Assembly (NCBI GenBank): GCA_945879145.1
Contig: CAMCUZ010000004.1
Coordinates: forward strand, 1 to 64,000
Reading direction: 5' to 3'
Source of the DNA: an uncultured Mediterranea sp.
Lineage (GTDB): Bacteria; Bacteroidota; Bacteroidia; Bacteroidales; Bacteroidaceae
Length of the DNA: 64,000 bases
In this document: positions 27,310 through 33,976 of the stretch, one piece after another
Layout of the letters: each line of letters opens with the position of its first letter
Numbering within the stretch: position 1 is the stretch's first letter
Program-made: the position numbers and the translations under genes
The notes under the pieces: model-generated
Told to the model about the DNA's origin: nothing
The model's input: only the letters and a program-made list of their open reading frames with translations
Databases searched by the model: none

Positions 27310-27792
27310 ATGGCAAGAATTACCCCCATCGATGTTATCAAGGGCATCAGCGGCAAGTACGGAAGCGGTTCGAACGACTACTTTGCCACCAACACCTCGA
27401 GTAACCGCATTCGCCTGGCCAAGTACGCCAACCCCTACCAGGGTCCCGCCACCGAGAAGCAGTTGGCCCAGCAAACCCGGTTTGCCACCCGTCAGGCTGT
27501 GGTAACCGCCTGGCTCAACGCCAACAAGCCCACCGCCGAAAACGGCACCAAGGGCACCGAGGCCTACCAGTACGTACAGAAGCTCAAGCGCCAGTACAAC
27601 CTGAGCAACATCTCGCAAGTGCTCTACAAGTACATGACCGACGAAAACGTCATCCAGCTGCCCGCCGCCAGCGGCGACACCAGCACCCCCGGTAGCGGCG
27701 GAAGCTCCGGAAGCGGCGGCAACCCCGGAAGCGGCGGCAACCCCGGAAGCGGCGGAAGCGATAGCGGCGGCGGCGATGCCGACATCGAGTGA
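27310..27792 (+). CDS. Conserved Bacteroidales protein with Gly/Ser-rich tail
   Basis: A 160-residue protein. Residues 1-118 form a compact basic domain (ARITPIDVIKGISGKYGSGS, NRIRLAKYANPYQGPATEKQ, QAVVTAWLNANKPTAENG, NISQVLYKYMTDENVIQLP). Residues about 122-156 are low-complexity (GSGGSSGSGGNPGSGGNPGS), encoded by 18-bp tandem repeats, with an acidic end DADIE. The tail resembles those of HU-like proteins that occupy this slot in related islands, but the domain itself is not HU. No function can be assigned. It has its own promoter-like element. Confidence 0.75.
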   Translation: MARITPIDVIKGISGKYGSGSNDYFATNTSSNRIRLAKYANPYQGPATEKQLAQQTRFATRQAVVTAWLNANKPTAENGTKGTEAYQYVQKLKRQYNLSNISQVLYKYMTDENVIQLPAASGDTSTPGSGGSSGSGGNPGSGGNPGSGGSDSGGGDADIE

Positions 27793-27797
27793 CCATC

Positions 27798-27857
27798 AGG
27801 AACCGCAGAAGGCAATTCAATTTAAAATTTAAAATGAAGTGGATCTCTGCGGTTCCT
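27798..27857 (+). terminator. Hairpin after the Gly/Ser-tailed gene
   Basis: Perfect 12-bp inverted arms AGGAACCGCAGA and TCTGCGGTTCCT flank a 36-nt loop containing AT heptamers. There is no T-run, so it may be an RNA-stabilising stem or repeat end rather than a terminator. Confidence 0.5.
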
Positions 27858-28000
27858 AATCACTAAACAAGCTACAAGCTACAAGCTACGAGTGACGAGC
27901 TACGAGCTACGAGCTACAAGCTACAAGCTACAAGCTACGAGTGACGAGTTGTAGCCCTAATCCCTAATCCCTAATCCCTTATCCCTTATCCCTAATCCCT
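27858..28000 (+). repeat. Mixed heptamer arrays (CTACAAG/CTACGAG, then CCCTAAT/CCCTTAT)
   Basis: Two kinds of 7-bp units follow each other, the reverse complements of the 16.5-kb arrays in the same back-to-back combination. The array ends six C before the ATG of smalltalk. Confidence 0.9.
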
Positions 28001-28006
28001 CCCCCC

Positions 28007-28111
28007 ATGACAGAAGAAAACAAAAAGAAATTGATCAAGTTCCTTTGGAATTTCATCACCTCGCTCATGACTGCCATTGGCACCGCCCTGGGCGTAAGCA
28101 GCTGTTTCTGA
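28007..28111 (+). CDS. Smalltalk protein (very small membrane peptide)
   Basis: A 34-residue peptide: MTEENKKKLIKFLWNFITS, then LMTAIGTALGVSSCF. A charged N-terminus is followed by one hydrophobic helix with Ala/Gly faces and a terminal Ser-Ser-Cys-Phe. This is the layout of the Bacteroidales 'smalltalk' family, whose function is not known to me. It sits between a heptamer array and a REP-like element, 175 nt before the DUF5675 gene. A holin-like or membrane-signalling role is speculation. Confidence 0.85.
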   Translation: MTEENKKKLIKFLWNFITSLMTAIGTALGVSSCF

Positions 28112-28120
28112 ATTCACCCA

Positions 28121-28241
28121 CTTGTAGGGGCGCAATATCTTGCGCCCGGATGCACCCACCGTTTACACTCATACCGTTATAGGGTACACGTTGCTGTACA
28201 CGTTGCGGCACACAGGGCGGAAAATAGTCCGCCCCTACAAG
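28121..28241. repeat. REP-like composite palindrome, copy 2 (complete)
   Basis: Ends CTTGTAGGGGCG and CGCCCCTACAAG, with inner hairpins GGGCGCAATATCTTGCGCCC and GGGCGGAAAATAGTCCGCCC; the centre contains ACACGTTGC repeats. It starts 9 nt after the smalltalk stop. Confidence 0.88.
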
Positions 28242-28249
28242 TAAGTAAA

Positions 28250-28286
28250 CCTTATCCCTAATCCCTTATCCCTTATCCCTAATCCC
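28250..28286 (+). repeat. Heptamer array (CCCTTAT/CCCTAAT) touching a start codon
   Basis: Five or more 7-bp units run without a gap into the ATG of the DUF5675 gene at 28287. Confidence 0.88.
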
Positions 28287-28709
28287 ATGCTCCTCACACT
28301 TCAACGCACCATGCGGACCGACCGCTACACCATGGGCACCCTCGCCATCGACGGCACGCCCTTTTGCCACACGCTCGAACCCGTTGACCGGCAGCTCACG
28401 GCCGCCACCATCACACTCCAGCAGAAGGTGGTCGGGCAGACCGCCATCCCCACGGGTACCTACCCCATCCTGCTCAGCTACTCGCCCCGCTTCAAGCGCA
28501 CGCTGCCCCAGCTCTTCAGCGTGCCCTGCTTCGCGGGCATCCGCATCCACGCGGGCAACACCGTGGCCGACACCTCGGGGTGCATTCTGGTGGGTCGGTA
28601 CCTCTCCCCGGGACACCTCTGCGACAGCCGCGCCACGCTAGCCCAACTCATCAAACGCCTCTCCAGCTGCACTTCGGACAACCTCCCCTCCATCGAAGTA
28701 CGGGCATAA
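28287..28709 (+). CDS. DUF5675 family protein
   Basis: A 140-residue protein. Visible features are TMGTLAIDGTPFCHTLEP, IPTGTYPILLSYSPRFKRTL and FAGIRIHAGNTVADTSGCIL. The last block, with His then Ser-Gly-Cys, recalls the H...S-x-G-C active site of YkuD-type L,D-transpeptidases, a family comparison made by eye. There is no signal peptide. DUF5675 proteins often stand where an endolysin-like amidase stands in related islands, directly after smalltalk, so a cell-wall role is plausible but unproven. The start codon abuts a heptamer array. Confidence 0.82.
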   Translation: MLLTLQRTMRTDRYTMGTLAIDGTPFCHTLEPVDRQLTAATITLQQKVVGQTAIPTGTYPILLSYSPRFKRTLPQLFSVPCFAGIRIHAGNTVADTSGCILVGRYLSPGHLCDSRATLAQLIKRLSSCTSDNLPSIEVRA

Positions 28710-28740
28710 GCGTAGGCCATTTTAGGATGAGGTTTATCCA

Positions 28741-28880
28741 CCTGTAGGGGCGCACTATCTTGCGCCCGGATGCACCCACGTTCACCACATACCCAGTTGC
28801 GGCATTCAGGGCGGAAAATATTAGCTTCGCTCAAAACATCTTATAAATTATTTCACTAAGGTATAGTCCGCCCCTACAAG
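28741..28880. repeat. REP-like composite palindrome, copy 3, with a ~45-bp insertion
   Basis: The same ends as copy 2 and the same flanking TAAGTAAACC. The right hairpin is split: after GGGCGGAAAATA comes an insert of about 45 bp (28822-28865, starting TTAGCTTCGC and ending CTAAGGTATA), then GTCCGCCCC. Confidence 0.85.
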
Positions 28881-28887
28881 TAAGTAA

Positions 28888-28952
28888 ACCTTATCCCTTA
28901 TCCCTAATCCCTTATCCCTAATCCCTTATCCCTTATCCCTTATCCCTAATCA
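28888..28952. repeat. Heptamer array (CCCTTAT/CCCTAAT) touching a stop codon
   Basis: About nine 7-bp units end at the base before the stop codon (minus strand, 28955-28953) of the membrane-protein gene. Confidence 0.88.
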
Positions 28953-29333
28953 CTACTCCATCTGGCTCCAGGCGGAACGGCCGTTGTAGCGAATCTGCAA
29001 CACAGCCCACCAGATGGCGATGTTGAACAGCGATGCGACCGACTGCACGGGATGATAATCGAGCAGGAGTAAGCACACCACCAACTCAGCCAGCGCAGAA
29101 GCCACAAACAGGTAGAAACCCAGCTTGCGCCAGCGCATCAGCAGCAGCGAAGCCACCACATTACAGCTGGCCAGCAGCACAAGTAACACCACCGTCCACA
29201 CGGGATATACCGGCTCCTCTGGATCAAGCAAGTTAATCACTTGCATCAGCACACTACCAGCATTTACCAGCAGCACTAGCCAAAGCCAAAACGTAACGCA
29301 ACCATGTCGTTGCTTCAAATCATTGTTTGTCAT
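28953..29333 (-). CDS. Small integral membrane protein of unknown function
   Basis: About 126 residues from the ATG at 29333 (the frame runs on to a TTG at 29342). Four hydrophobic segments are visible: TFWLWLVLLVNAGSVLMQVI, VWTVVLLVLLASCNVVASLL, LGFYLFVASALAELVVCLLL and SLFNIAIWWAVLQI. No family is recognised beyond a generic four-helix membrane protein. Both ends of the gene touch repeat arrays: the stop abuts CCCTAAT heptamers and an AATTTAAAATTAAAA run lies just upstream of the start. Confidence 0.7.
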   Translation of the reverse strand: MTNNDLKQRHGCVTFWLWLVLLVNAGSVLMQVINLLDPEEPVYPVWTVVLLVLLASCNVVASLLLMRWRKLGFYLFVASALAELVVCLLLLDYHPVQSVASLFNIAIWWAVLQIRYNGRSAWSQME

Positions 29334-29358
29334 TTGATTCAATTTAAAATTAAAAATT

Positions 29359-29482
29359 AAAGCACGCTTTTATTTTGTATTCCACTCGGCTTGCACTATC
29401 TTTTCATAACATAGGCTGCGCCTCGGGAATAAAAATAAAAGCACGCTTTTATTTTGTATTCCACTCGGCTTGCACTATCTTT
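29359..29482 (+). repeat. 45-bp direct repeat carrying a duplicated promoter
   Basis: Copies at 29359-29403 and 29438-29482 are identical over 45 bp (AAAGCACGCTTTTATTTTGT ... GCACTATCTTT), separated by a 34-bp spacer. Each holds a TTTG/TATCTTT promoter; the first has T instead of G as the last -7 base. Confidence 0.92.
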
Positions 29483-29483
29483 G
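29453..29483 (+). promoter_or_regulatory. Promoter for the fusion epimerase
   Basis: TTTG (29453-29456), a 19-nt spacer and TATCTTTG (29476-29483) match the Bacteroidetes consensus fully. A usable Shine-Dalgarno-like AGGAGG precedes the ATG at 29516. Confidence 0.8.
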
Positions 29484-29515
29484 TCCCCCACAGAAATTAG
29501 TTATTTAGGAGGATA

Positions 29516-30886
29516 ATGGCTCAAAAATTCATTATCGGCGCCGATGGCGTATTACGGTTCGGCTCCGTCTATCTACACAAGGAGCTGCTGGCCCCCGGCG
29601 AGTCGTGGTGCTACGGCGGAGGCTTTTGGCAAATCGACCATGCACGTGCAGCCGTGGCACTCTACGGACGGTCGTTTGACTTCGGCCTGCCCGGCTTCGA
29701 CCACCTGCAACGTATCGACTGGTCCGGCCTAGGCGGACAACCCCACACCCTCTTCTATTACCCCCAATGGCCCGACCAATCCATGGTCCGACCTATCACG
29801 GTACCTCGCCCACATCAACCGCAACACATCTCATCAAGCGAGACACGAAACGAATACGCCCCCACCCCCCATCATTGCAACCAGGATGAACCGGACAAAC
29901 AGACTGCACCTGTAGGGGCGGAATATCTTCCGCCCTGCAAACCGCAACAAAGCCCGCAGCAAGCGCCACAACCCAGCCTTCAACCCCGCCGTATCGTGGT
30001 GACGGGCGGTAGCGGATTCCTGGGGAGCAGGGTGGCCTGGTATCTGGAGCAGGTCTGCGGCTACACGGTCTTTGCTCCTTCGCATGCAGAAATGGATCTG
30101 ACCGATGCCGATTCCTGCCGCCGCTACCTGGCCGCCACCCGTCCCGACGCCGTGGTCCATACGGCAGCCATCAGCTCAACGGGCTTCTGCCAAGAGCACC
30201 CCGAGACCTCGTGGGCCGTCAACGTAGAGGGTACACTCCACCTGCTGCAAGCTGCCCTCCAGCAAACCGAACAACAGCAAGCCGCCAGCAACCAGCAATT
30301 GGCCAGCAACAACCAGCCTCCCCTCCGCTTCATCTATATGAGCTCAGACCAGGTGTACCAGAACGACACCAACCTCTGGACGGAGACCTTCGGCGAGGAG
30401 GCTACGGATGACTACCTCAACCACCCTCCACGCAGCATCTACGGACGCCATAAGCTGGAGATGGAACAGCGTGCACAGGCTCTCTGCCCTGAGGCCATCG
30501 GCCTGCGCCTTACCTGGCTCTACGACAGCCGCCATGACCCCGCCATCCCCCAGGCACCCGAACGGCTGCGGCAAGACCACGGCCTGATAGCCAACCTGCA
30601 ACGGGCCAGCCGCGAGGGTACCCCCCTCAAGGCCTGCACCCGCGAGCGGCGCGGAGTGACCAACGTATGGAAGGTGGTGCAGGTCATCGCCGCCCTCCTC
30701 GAAAAGCCCCATGCCCCGGGAGGCATCTACAACTGCGGCGAAGAGTGCGTATGGAACAGCTACAAGCTCTATCAGGTGATGGCCATTACCGAAGGCCTCG
30801 ACCCCGCGCTCATCCTGCCCGACGACTCGTGGGCCCGCTCGCTGGCCATGGACACGACGAAGCTCAGAGCTTTACTCTCTTCTTGA
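29516..30886 (+). CDS. Fusion of a small conserved domain to an RmlD/epimerase-type NAD(P) sugar reductase
   Basis: A 456-residue protein in two parts. Residues 1-95 (FIIGADGVLRFGSVYLHKEL, CYGGGFWQIDHARAAVALYG, FDFGLPGFDHLQRIDW) form a small domain like stand-alone Bacteroidales proteins of unknown function. After a Pro/Gln/His-rich linker (about 96-157) comes a short-chain dehydrogenase of the dTDP-4-dehydrorhamnose reductase/epimerase type: VTGGSGFLGSRVAWYLE, SSDQVY, and the catalytic YGRHK. Half of a REP-like element is translated inside the linker (residues about 132-145). The stop overlaps the convergent glycosidase gene by 23 bp. A second Gln/Asn-rich insertion lies at about residue 245-262. 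Confidence 0.82.
   Translation: MAQKFIIGADGVLRFGSVYLHKELLAPGESWCYGGGFWQIDHARAAVALYGRSFDFGLPGFDHLQRIDWSGLGGQPHTLFYYPQWPDQSMVRPITVPRPHQPQHISSSETRNEYAPTPHHCNQDEPDKQTAPVGAEYLPPCKPQQSPQQAPQPSLQPRRIVVTGGSGFLGSRVAWYLEQVCGYTVFAPSHAEMDLTDADSCRRYLAATRPDAVVHTAAISSTGFCQEHPETSWAVNVEGTLHLLQAALQQTEQQQAASNQQLASNNQPPLRFIYMSSDQVYQNDTNLWTETFGEEATDDYLNHPPRSIYGRHKLEMEQRAQALCPEAIGLRLTWLYDSRHDPAIPQAPERLRQDHGLIANLQRASREGTPLKACTRERRGVTNVWKVVQVIAALLEKPHAPGGIYNCGEECVWNSYKLYQVMAITEGLDPALILPDDSWARSLAMDTTKLRALLSS
29909..29951 (+). repeat. Half REP-like element translated inside the fusion epimerase
   Basis: CCTGTAGGGGCGGAATATCT, then TCCGCCCTGCAAACCGCAAC, matches the left half of copy 1 and is read in frame as PVGAEYLPPCKPQQ. 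Confidence 0.85.
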
Positions 30887-32378
30887 CCGACTTCGACTCG
30901 TTGTGGAGCCGGTCGAGCGCCGTCACCACATAGACGCACTTGGTGCGGCCATCGCGGTAGGGCAGCTTGTAGAAGGTGTGGGGCGTGACGCACACCAGGT
31001 GTGAGGCATCGTTCAGGTCCACCTTCTCCCCCTTCTCGAAGCGATAGACGGCATAGTTCACGGCGCGATCCATCTCCGTGCGGTACTTGGGCGCGGTCCA
31101 GAAGAGCACGTAGCCATCCTCCATCCAGAGGGGCTTGAGGTGCTTCACCTTGCCGGGCGCCTCGTGGTCGATAAAGTCAAACGTAGGCACCAGGGCCGGA
31201 TAGCGATGGTACTCCGTGCGCAGCAGGTCGGCATAGTGGCCGGCATTCTCTACCACAGCCGAGGCGGGCCATTGGCAGCTTCCGCCGATACTCTGGTAGG
31301 CACGTTGCAGCCGCATCTTGGCCGCCATCTGATGCTGCTCGGGGCGAGCCGGATCGGCATGCTGCACGGTATTCATCACGCTCTGGCCGATGAAGAGCGG
31401 ACGCCCCTCGGTATGCTTGGCCCACCAGTCCACCAGCTCGGCATAGTCGGCGGCAGGGTGTCCTATCTGCCAGTATATCTGCGGGATATTGTAGTCAATC
31501 CACCCTTCGCGCGCCCAGAGCAGGACGTCGGCATAGAGGTCGTCGTAGTTCTGCAGACCGTTGGTCTTGCTGCCCAGGGGGTCGCTCTTCTCGTTGCGGT
31601 AGATGCCGAAGGGCGACACGCCGAATTTCACCCAGGGCTTGATGCTACGCACGGTCTCGTGAATCATCTTGATGAGCAGGTTCACGTTGCTGCGGCGCCA
31701 GTCGGCCCGGTTGTCAAACCCTCCGCCATAGCGCGCAAAGCTCTCATCGTCGGGAAACTCCTGCCCCTTCTGCGGATAGGGGTAGAAGTAGTCGTCCATG
31801 TGGATGGCATCCACGTCATAGCGCGTCAGGATATCGGTAATGACCATGCAGATGTGGCGTCGGCTCTCGGGCAGGGCGGGGTCGAAGAAGAGCTGATTGC
31901 CGTAGGTCACGAACCACTCGGGATGGAGGCGGTAGATGTGGCTGGGCGCCAGCTCGTTGGCCAGCGAGGTCTTCACGCGGTAGGGGTTGATCCAGGCGTG
32001 AAACTCCATGGCGCGCTTGTGGCACTCGTCAATCATAAACTGCATGGGGTCCCACAACGGAGTGGGCGCCACTCCCTGCTGCCCCGTAAGGAAGCGACTC
32101 CAGGGCTCAAGCTGCGAGGCATAGAGCGCATCGGCCTCGGGACGCACCTGGAAGATGATGGCGTTGATGCCGGCCCGCTGCAAGGCGTCGAGCTGGCTCA
32201 CCAGTTGGCGGCGCATGACCTCGGGCTGGAGGCCCTTGAACTGACCGTTGACACTCTGAATCCAAGCCGCCCGAAATTCGCGCTTGGGATAGCGTTGGCT
32301 GTTATCCTGAGCCATCACACCCCTGCACCACGCCAGGCAGAGGCCCACACAAAAGAGATAGAATAGATGTTTTTTCAT
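30864..32378 (-). CDS. Glycosyl hydrolase-like 10 (GHL10/DUF187) exported protein
   Basis: About 504 residues from the ATG at 32378 (MKKHLFYLFCVGLCLAWCRG, signal peptide). The TIM-barrel domain starts REFRAAWIQSVNGQF, then AGINAIIFQVRPEADALYAS, EFHAWINPYRV, and the acidic active-site strand VDAIHMDDYFYPYP. The C-terminus (about 410-500) looks like a fibronectin-type III module. Members are thought to cleave cell-wall-like or other polysaccharides; substrate unknown. It converges with the epimerase gene and overlaps it by 23 bp. Confidence 0.87.
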   Translation of the reverse strand: MKKHLFYLFCVGLCLAWCRGVMAQDNSQRYPKREFRAAWIQSVNGQFKGLQPEVMRRQLVSQLDALQRAGINAIIFQVRPEADALYASQLEPWSRFLTGQQGVAPTPLWDPMQFMIDECHKRAMEFHAWINPYRVKTSLANELAPSHIYRLHPEWFVTYGNQLFFDPALPESRRHICMVITDILTRYDVDAIHMDDYFYPYPQKGQEFPDDESFARYGGGFDNRADWRRSNVNLLIKMIHETVRSIKPWVKFGVSPFGIYRNEKSDPLGSKTNGLQNYDDLYADVLLWAREGWIDYNIPQIYWQIGHPAADYAELVDWWAKHTEGRPLFIGQSVMNTVQHADPARPEQHQMAAKMRLQRAYQSIGGSCQWPASAVVENAGHYADLLRTEYHRYPALVPTFDFIDHEAPGKVKHLKPLWMEDGYVLFWTAPKYRTEMDRAVNYAVYRFEKGEKVDLNDASHLVCVTPHTFYKLPYRDGRTKCVYVVTALDRLHNESKSVKKRVKL

Positions 32379-32552
32379 TCTGATATATGTCACATTTTTT
32401 TAAGTTAAGTTTCACCTGTAATGCGGCCCCCAGCTGACCATGACCTGTGCAGGACGGAACATACCTCCCCCCGAAGGAGCCACAAAAATACAATCCTCGG
32501 GCTGAATAGCGAAATAATAGGCCAATAATTTTAGTTAAAAGCAGAAAATCAC

Positions 32553-32560
32553 TATTTTTG
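32553..32560 (+). promoter_or_regulatory. -7 promoter element for the lactonase-fold gene
   Basis: TATTTTTG matches TAnnTTTG, 74 nt before the ATG at 32635. Confidence 0.45.
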
Positions 32561-32634
32561 CGGCACGAACCATACGGTAACATGAACCAAACATTAAATA
32601 GATTAAATACATTAAATATGTGAGGAGTATGATT

Positions 32635-33903
32635 ATGAAGAAGAACCCCCTTTATCGCGTGATGATAAGCGCCGCCGCCCTGGCCACCACCTGTCTAGCT
32701 ACCAGCAGCTGTACCCCGCGCACGCAATCAGCCACCTCGACTGCCCAGGAGGATGAACAGCTGATGCTGGTGGGCACCTACACGGATGCGGGCGCGGAAG
32801 GCATCTACAGCCTGCGCTTCAACCAGCAGGACGCCTCGTGGCAACTGCTCGACTCGGCCCAGCTGAGCAACCCCTCCTTCCTGGCGATCGACTCGCGCCG
32901 CAACCTGATCTACGCCGTGAGTGAAAACGGCGGACCGACCGACGCCCTCAACCTGCTCTCACTCACCCCCGCGACAGGCGCCATGCAGCTCCTCGTCAGC
33001 CAGCTCACCCAGAGTGCAGCCCCCTGCTACGTCAGCTTCGGCCCCAGCAACACGGCTACAAACCCCAGCAGCCCGGCAGCTGAGACCTCTTGCGGCCCAG
33101 CAACCGAGACCCCGCGAATGGCGGTAACGGCAAATTATACCGGCGGTTCGCTCAGCCTCTTCCCCCTGGATGAGCAGGGCTACCCCCAGCCGCTCGACAC
33201 GCTCTTCATGGGCCAAACCAACCTACACGACCCCGTACGCCAGGAGGCTCCCCACGTACATTGTGCCCACTTCGCACCCGACGGACGCTACCTCTTCGCT
33301 ACCGACTTTAGTAGCGACCGCCTGCTGCGCTTTCGAGTGCAAATCGAGCCCCAGGCTGCAAGCCCAAAGGCCGAGACCTGCAAACCCAGCCGCCTGCTGA
33401 GTAATCCCGAAGTGGCGGCCACCCTGCCCGAAGGAAGCGGTCCGCGCCATCTCACCTTCTCGCCCGACGCACGCCACGCCTACCTGATTACCGAGTTAAG
33501 CGGAATGGTTCACGTATTTGATTATCAACCCGAAAGCGGAACGCTCACCCTAAAGCAGACCATCGAGACCGACTCGGTACACGCCCGCGGGAGTGCCCAC
33601 ATACAGCTCAGTCCCGACGGACGATTCCTCTACGCTACCAACCGCCTGGAGCACGAGGGAGTAGCCCTCTTCGCCGTCAACCCCGACAACGGACTGCTCA
33701 CCCCCGCAGGCTATCAGCTCACAGGCCGCCATCCGCGTCACTTCAATCTCACGCCCAACGGCCGCTACCTGCTCGTGGCCTGTCGCGACAGCCACGCTAT
33801 CGAGATTTACCTGCGCAACCCCGATACCGGTGCCCTGACCCCCACAGGAAAGTCCATCCCCCTGAGCAAACCCGTCTATGTAGGCTGGTACAACCAGGAA
33901 TAG
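32635..33903 (+). CDS. Lactonase-family (6-phosphogluconolactonase-like) lipoprotein
   Basis: About 422 residues. The lipoprotein signal is MKKNPLYRVMISAAALATTC, then LATSSC. The mature part is a seven-bladed propeller of the YbhE/Pgl type: LMLVGTYTDAGAEGIYSLRF, RNLIYAVSENGG, HCAHFAPDGRYLFATDFSSD, GSGPRHLTFSPDARHAYLI, SPDGRFLYATNRLEH and RHPRHFNLTPNGRYLLVAC. Export as a lipoprotein means it is unlikely to be the cytoplasmic pentose-phosphate enzyme. ATG at 32635 is chosen because AGGAG lies 7 nt before it; ATG 32629 and GTG 32620 are in frame upstream. Blade 3 contains a long Ser/Pro/Thr insertion. Confidence 0.86.
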   Translation: MKKNPLYRVMISAAALATTCLATSSCTPRTQSATSTAQEDEQLMLVGTYTDAGAEGIYSLRFNQQDASWQLLDSAQLSNPSFLAIDSRRNLIYAVSENGGPTDALNLLSLTPATGAMQLLVSQLTQSAAPCYVSFGPSNTATNPSSPAAETSCGPATETPRMAVTANYTGGSLSLFPLDEQGYPQPLDTLFMGQTNLHDPVRQEAPHVHCAHFAPDGRYLFATDFSSDRLLRFRVQIEPQAASPKAETCKPSRLLSNPEVAATLPEGSGPRHLTFSPDARHAYLITELSGMVHVFDYQPESGTLTLKQTIETDSVHARGSAHIQLSPDGRFLYATNRLEHEGVALFAVNPDNGLLTPAGYQLTGRHPRHFNLTPNGRYLLVACRDSHAIEIYLRNPDTGALTPTGKSIPLSKPVYVGWYNQE

Positions 33904-33976
33904 CGACACAGGCAGCGCCTCTACAGAAAGCGCTTTACATTTTTGATTCTCTAACGATTCTAGTAAATAAAAAGAA

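Larger units (their letters stand above)
22380..28890 (+). mobile_element. Accessory island: ATPase, primase, DUF4248, smalltalk, DUF5675 cassette
   Basis: Between the efflux operon terminator and the heptamer array at 28.9 kb lies a run of same-strand genes found in Bacteroidales accessory regions: an unrecognised AT-richer gene, a small unknown, a P-loop ATPase, a CHC2/TOPRIM primase, DUF4248, a Gly/Ser-tailed protein, smalltalk and DUF5675. It holds an inverted-repeat/AT-rich structure before the ATPase and many repeats. No integrase, transposase or clear att duplication is seen, so mobility is inferred from gene content; the limits given are approximate. Confidence 0.5.

Noticed and set aside
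27310-27792. Identification as an HU-like DNA-binding protein
   Set aside because: Only the Gly/Ser-rich tail and the gene's position resemble the HU-like proteins of related islands; the folded part has no HU motif.
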